This document shows positions 61,705-64,000 of a stretch of 64,000 bases of DNA, piece after piece. The stretch's first letter is position 1. The number at the start of each line of letters is the position of its first letter. The DNA is from Mycolicibacterium nivoides (GTDB taxonomy: Bacteria > Actinomycetota > Actinomycetes > Mycobacteriales > Mycobacteriaceae), in NCBI RefSeq assembly GCF_003855255.1, contig NZ_CP034072.1, positions 6,054,989 through 6,118,988 on the forward strand. The letters run 5' to 3'. The position numbers were made by a program, and so were the translations under genes. The notes under the pieces are model-generated. The model ran no database searches, had not been told where the DNA came from, and saw only the letters and a list, made by a program, of their open reading frames with translations.

Positions 61705-62730
61705 ATGCGCGCGGTCGTCGTCGATAGCTCGGGTCAGGTCAGCGTCGAGACCCGGCCGGACCCGGTCCTGCCCGGCCCGGACGGGGCGATCGTCAAGGTC
61801 GAGGCCGCCTCGATCTGCGGGTCGGACCTACACTTCCTGGAAGGCCACTACCCCATCGCCGACCCGGTGTCCGTCGGACATGAGGCTGTCGGCACGGTTG
61901 TCGAAATCGGGCCGGAGGTAACCGGATTCGCCGTCGGCGACCGGGTGCTGGTGTCCTCGGTCGCGGGATGTGGGCACTGCGGCGGCTGCGCTACCCAGGA
62001 CCCGATCCGCTGCGTGCAGGGACCGCAGATCTTCGGCACCGGATTCCTCGGCGGCGCCCAGGCCGAGCTGCTGGCCGTACCCGCCGCAACCTTCCAGCTG
62101 CTGAAGATGCCGGATGGCATCAGCACCGAGCAGGCGCTACTGCTGACCGACAACCTGGCCACCGGCTGGGCGGCGGCCAAACGCGCTGAAATCCCGATCG
62201 GCGGCTCCGTCGCGGTGATCGGCCTGGGCGCGGTCGGCATGTGCGCCCTGCGTAGCGCCATCACCCTCGGTGCGGCAAAGGTTTTCGCCGTCGACCCGGT
62301 CGAGGCCAGACGCGACCGCGCAGCGGCCTCGGGGGCGACCACCTTCGCGCCGCCCTCTGCACAGGCGATCCGGGAGGCCACCGGCGGCCTCGGCGTGGAC
62401 TCCGTCATCGACGCGGTGGGCATGGACGCCTCGATCAACGACGTCATCGACGCGGTCCGCGCCGGCGGCACGGTGTCCATCGTCGGCGTGCACGATCTGC
62501 AGCCCTACCCGATGCCCGCACTGGCCTGCCTCCTGCGCAGCCTGACCATCCGGCTGACCACCGCACCGGTACAGCAGACCTGGCCCGAGCTGATCCCGCT
62601 GCTGCAGGCCGGCCGGCTCGACGTCGACGGAATCTTCACCACCACGATGTCGCTGGATGAAGCGGCCGATGGTTATGCCGCGGCGTTCTCCCGTTCGGGT
62701 GAGCACCTGAAGGTTCAGCTCAAGCCGTAG
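61705..62730 (+). CDS. Zinc-dependent alcohol dehydrogenase (MDR)
   Basis: 341 residues. Catalytic zinc region ICGSDLHFLEGHYP with GHEAVG; a partial structural-zinc lobe (GCGHCGGCATQDPIRC) still holds four Cys; cofactor loop VAVIGLGAVGMCALRSAI. It oxidises a secondary alcohol to the ketone for the monooxygenase upstream, with which it is co-transcribed (2-bp gap). Confidence 0.93.
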   Translation: MRAVVVDSSGQVSVETRPDPVLPGPDGAIVKVEAASICGSDLHFLEGHYPIADPVSVGHEAVGTVVEIGPEVTGFAVGDRVLVSSVAGCGHCGGCATQDPIRCVQGPQIFGTGFLGGAQAELLAVPAATFQLLKMPDGISTEQALLLTDNLATGWAAAKRAEIPIGGSVAVIGLGAVGMCALRSAITLGAAKVFAVDPVEARRDRAAASGATTFAPPSAQAIREATGGLGVDSVIDAVGMDASINDVIDAVRAGGTVSIVGVHDLQPYPMPALACLLRSLTIRLTTAPVQQTWPELIPLLQAGRLDVDGIFTTTMSLDEAADGYAAAFSRSGEHLKVQLKP

Positions 62731-62781
62731 TTGGCGCGGGTCAGCCGCCACCGGCCGCGAACGTGGCACGTATGCACGAAA

Positions 62782-62813
62782 ACCGTGGCAAACGCGTGCA
62801 GGAACGCCACGGT
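62782..62813. terminator. Hairpin terminator candidate after the alcohol dehydrogenase
   Basis: ACCGTGGC (62782-62789) pairs with GCCACGGT (62806-62813), eight perfect pairs, 16-nt loop, 52 bp after the stop. No T tract. The remaining bases up to 63023 show no gene. Confidence 0.45.
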
Positions 62814-63023
62814 CGGCACCGCCCGGCCGCTACAACACATCGTTGCACTATGCAAATTTTCGTGAGTCGCTTCACATTTCGGAATTTGCTCGCCGCCAAC
62901 GGAATAACACCTCCGGCGTGGGCAGTTAAACGGACACGTGCGCCAATCGAACTCGTTAGTTGACTGTCCGAACTTGGCGCCACTGCGCCAGGCACTGCCG
63001 ACAGCCCTCACCGGGCTGCGCTG

Positions 63024-64000
63024 ATGCGCCAGGGTCCGCTCGCCGGCCGGTATCCCGCGGTGGCCGCCATGGTCACCTTGGCGTTGATCCCCTACCTGGC
63101 GTTGTCCGCCGCGGTCGATCCGCTGGTGCCGATCATCTCGGCACAGCTGCACATGTCGGCCCAGGCCATGAGCCTGGGCTTCGGTCTCGGCAACGCAGCC
63201 TATGCGGTGGGGACCGTCCTGGCCGTCCAGTTCGCCCAGCACCTACCCCAGCGCCGGATGCTGCTCGCCTACGCGGTGGTACTTGTCCTGGGCTCGATTC
63301 TCGCCGCTTCGGCAGTCAACGGGGCCATGTTCATCTCCGGTCACGTCCTGCAGGGACTGGCGACCAGCATGCTGCTGATCGCCGCGGCGCCGCCTCTGAC
63401 CATCGGCTTCCCGAGAGACAAACTGCGCTACACGGCCGTGATCATGAACATGTGCGTGTTCGGCGCCGTGGCTCTCGGCCCGTTCATCGGCGGAGTGCAG
63501 GCCGAGGCCCACGCGTGGCGTCCACTGTTCTGGATCATCGCGGGAATCTCCGTCCTCGCTCTGCTGATGGCCGCTCTGACCTTCGAGGACGCGCCGCCGG
63601 CCGATCTCGACGCGCCGCGGGACTTGAAGGCGATCGGACTGGCCGCCGTTGGCTGCGCCGCTGCCTTCATCGGTGCCGCACAACTCACCAGTCACAGTTT
63701 CACCGACCCGGCGGCGCTCGCGCCGATGGTGGGCGGCCTGGCCCTGATCGTGGTGCTCATCGCCTACCAGTTCCGGGCCCGTCGCCCGTTGCTGACCGTC
63801 CGCACGATGCTCACCAGTTCGATCCCGGTCGCCGGTGTCGGTCTCGCACTTTTCGCGGCCGCGGCATCGGTGGCGGCGACCGCGTTGACGGCCGAGGTCT
63901 TCATGCAGACCTACAGTCCGGTGCAGGTCGGGCTGCTGTACCTCCCGGAACTCGGCGGTGCCATCGTGATGGCCTTCGTGTTCGGCGCCGTCATCTCCAG
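63024..64000 (+). CDS. MFS transporter (DHA2-like), 3' end cut by the window
   Basis: 325 codons visible from ATG 63024. At least nine hydrophobic segments are present; early helices read MVTLALIPYLALSAAVDPLV and PIISAQLHMSAQAMSLGFGL, and GHVLQGLATSMLLIAAAPPL matches the helix 4 region of drug-efflux-type carriers. An in-frame stop at 62961 limits the start; no good ribosome-binding site was found before the ATG. Probably exports a hydrophobic compound. Confidence 0.82.
   Translation, partial: MRQGPLAGRYPAVAAMVTLALIPYLALSAAVDPLVPIISAQLHMSAQAMSLGFGLGNAAYAVGTVLAVQFAQHLPQRRMLLAYAVVLVLGSILAASAVNGAMFISGHVLQGLATSMLLIAAAPPLTIGFPRDKLRYTAVIMNMCVFGAVALGPFIGGVQAEAHAWRPLFWIIAGISVLALLMAALTFEDAPPADLDAPRDLKAIGLAAVGCAAAFIGAAQLTSHSFTDPAALAPMVGGLALIVVLIAYQFRARRPLLTVRTMLTSSIPVAGVGLALFAAAASVAATALTAEVFMQTYSPVQVGLLYLPELGGAIVMAFVFGAVIS

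Overview
The window looks like the chromosome of a fast-growing mycobacterium (Mycobacteriaceae, Mycolicibacterium-like). The sequence is GC-rich and starts with a canonical yrbE/mce lipid-import operon with Mce-associated (Mam) genes. It also carries many TetR regulators, CYP and F420/LLM-type enzymes, several acyl-CoA ligases and enoyl-CoA hydratases, and a mycofactocin-type SDR. No rRNA, tRNA, CRISPR array, phage or intact insertion sequence was seen. The content is accessory catabolism: transport, activation to CoA esters, oxidation and repression by local regulators.

Layout. 1-7.1 kb: mce operon on the minus strand (yrbEA, yrbEB, mceA, mceB, mceC; mceC runs off the left edge). Each junction is a 4-bp stop/start overlap. 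Divergent from it are two Mam membrane proteins and a secreted CAP-domain protein. 7.2-9.4 kb: a cytochrome P450, an isochorismatase-fold protein lacking its catalytic triad, and the 3' relic of a secreted lipase. 10-20.3 kb: a compact cluster with a LacI regulator, a CoA-transferase/enoyl-CoA hydratase pair, an MHS transporter, a three-gene ABC importer, an amidase and a formamidase. CAAYCGRTTG palindromes in pairs mark its two promoter regions. 20.4-24.8 kb: a frameshifted dehydrogenase, two TetR genes with clear inverted-repeat operators, and a DHA2 exporter. 24.9-30.1 kb: an MHS transporter, an IlvD/Edd-type dehydratase, an FAD oxidoreductase and a divergent GntR regulator, probably for a hydroxy acid or sugar acid.

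30.4-40.5 kb is the most striking part. An EthR-like TetR sits in the middle of a gene set comprising SnoaL-like protein, DUF3237, CurA-like reductase, acyl-CoA ligase, mycofactocin-type SDR, VOC protein, acylating aldehyde dehydrogenase, cupin, a second DUF3237 copy and an HSL-type esterase. Five copies of one 15-bp operator (TCGACA-N3-YGTTGA) lie in front of five transcription units, each overlapping a -35 box spaced 17 bp from a -10 box. The two DUF3237 genes form a 445-bp inverted repeat with no difference found by eye. The cluster continues with a secreted lipase homologue that lacks its nucleophile, a nitronate monooxygenase and an F420/LLM oxidoreductase.

44-64 kb is a mosaic of small regulator/enzyme pairs (NmrA-like/TetR, TetR/FAD monooxygenase, amidohydrolase/TetR), a LysE exporter, hydrolases, an amidase, an enoyl-CoA hydratase, a coumarate-CoA-ligase-like enzyme, a Baeyer-Villiger monooxygenase with its alcohol dehydrogenase, and an MFS exporter cut by the right edge. 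Several short relics (lipase, FAD monooxygenase, TetR, PucR, possibly LLM) show active gene decay. All statements rest on reading the sequence and recalled family knowledge; no database search was run.
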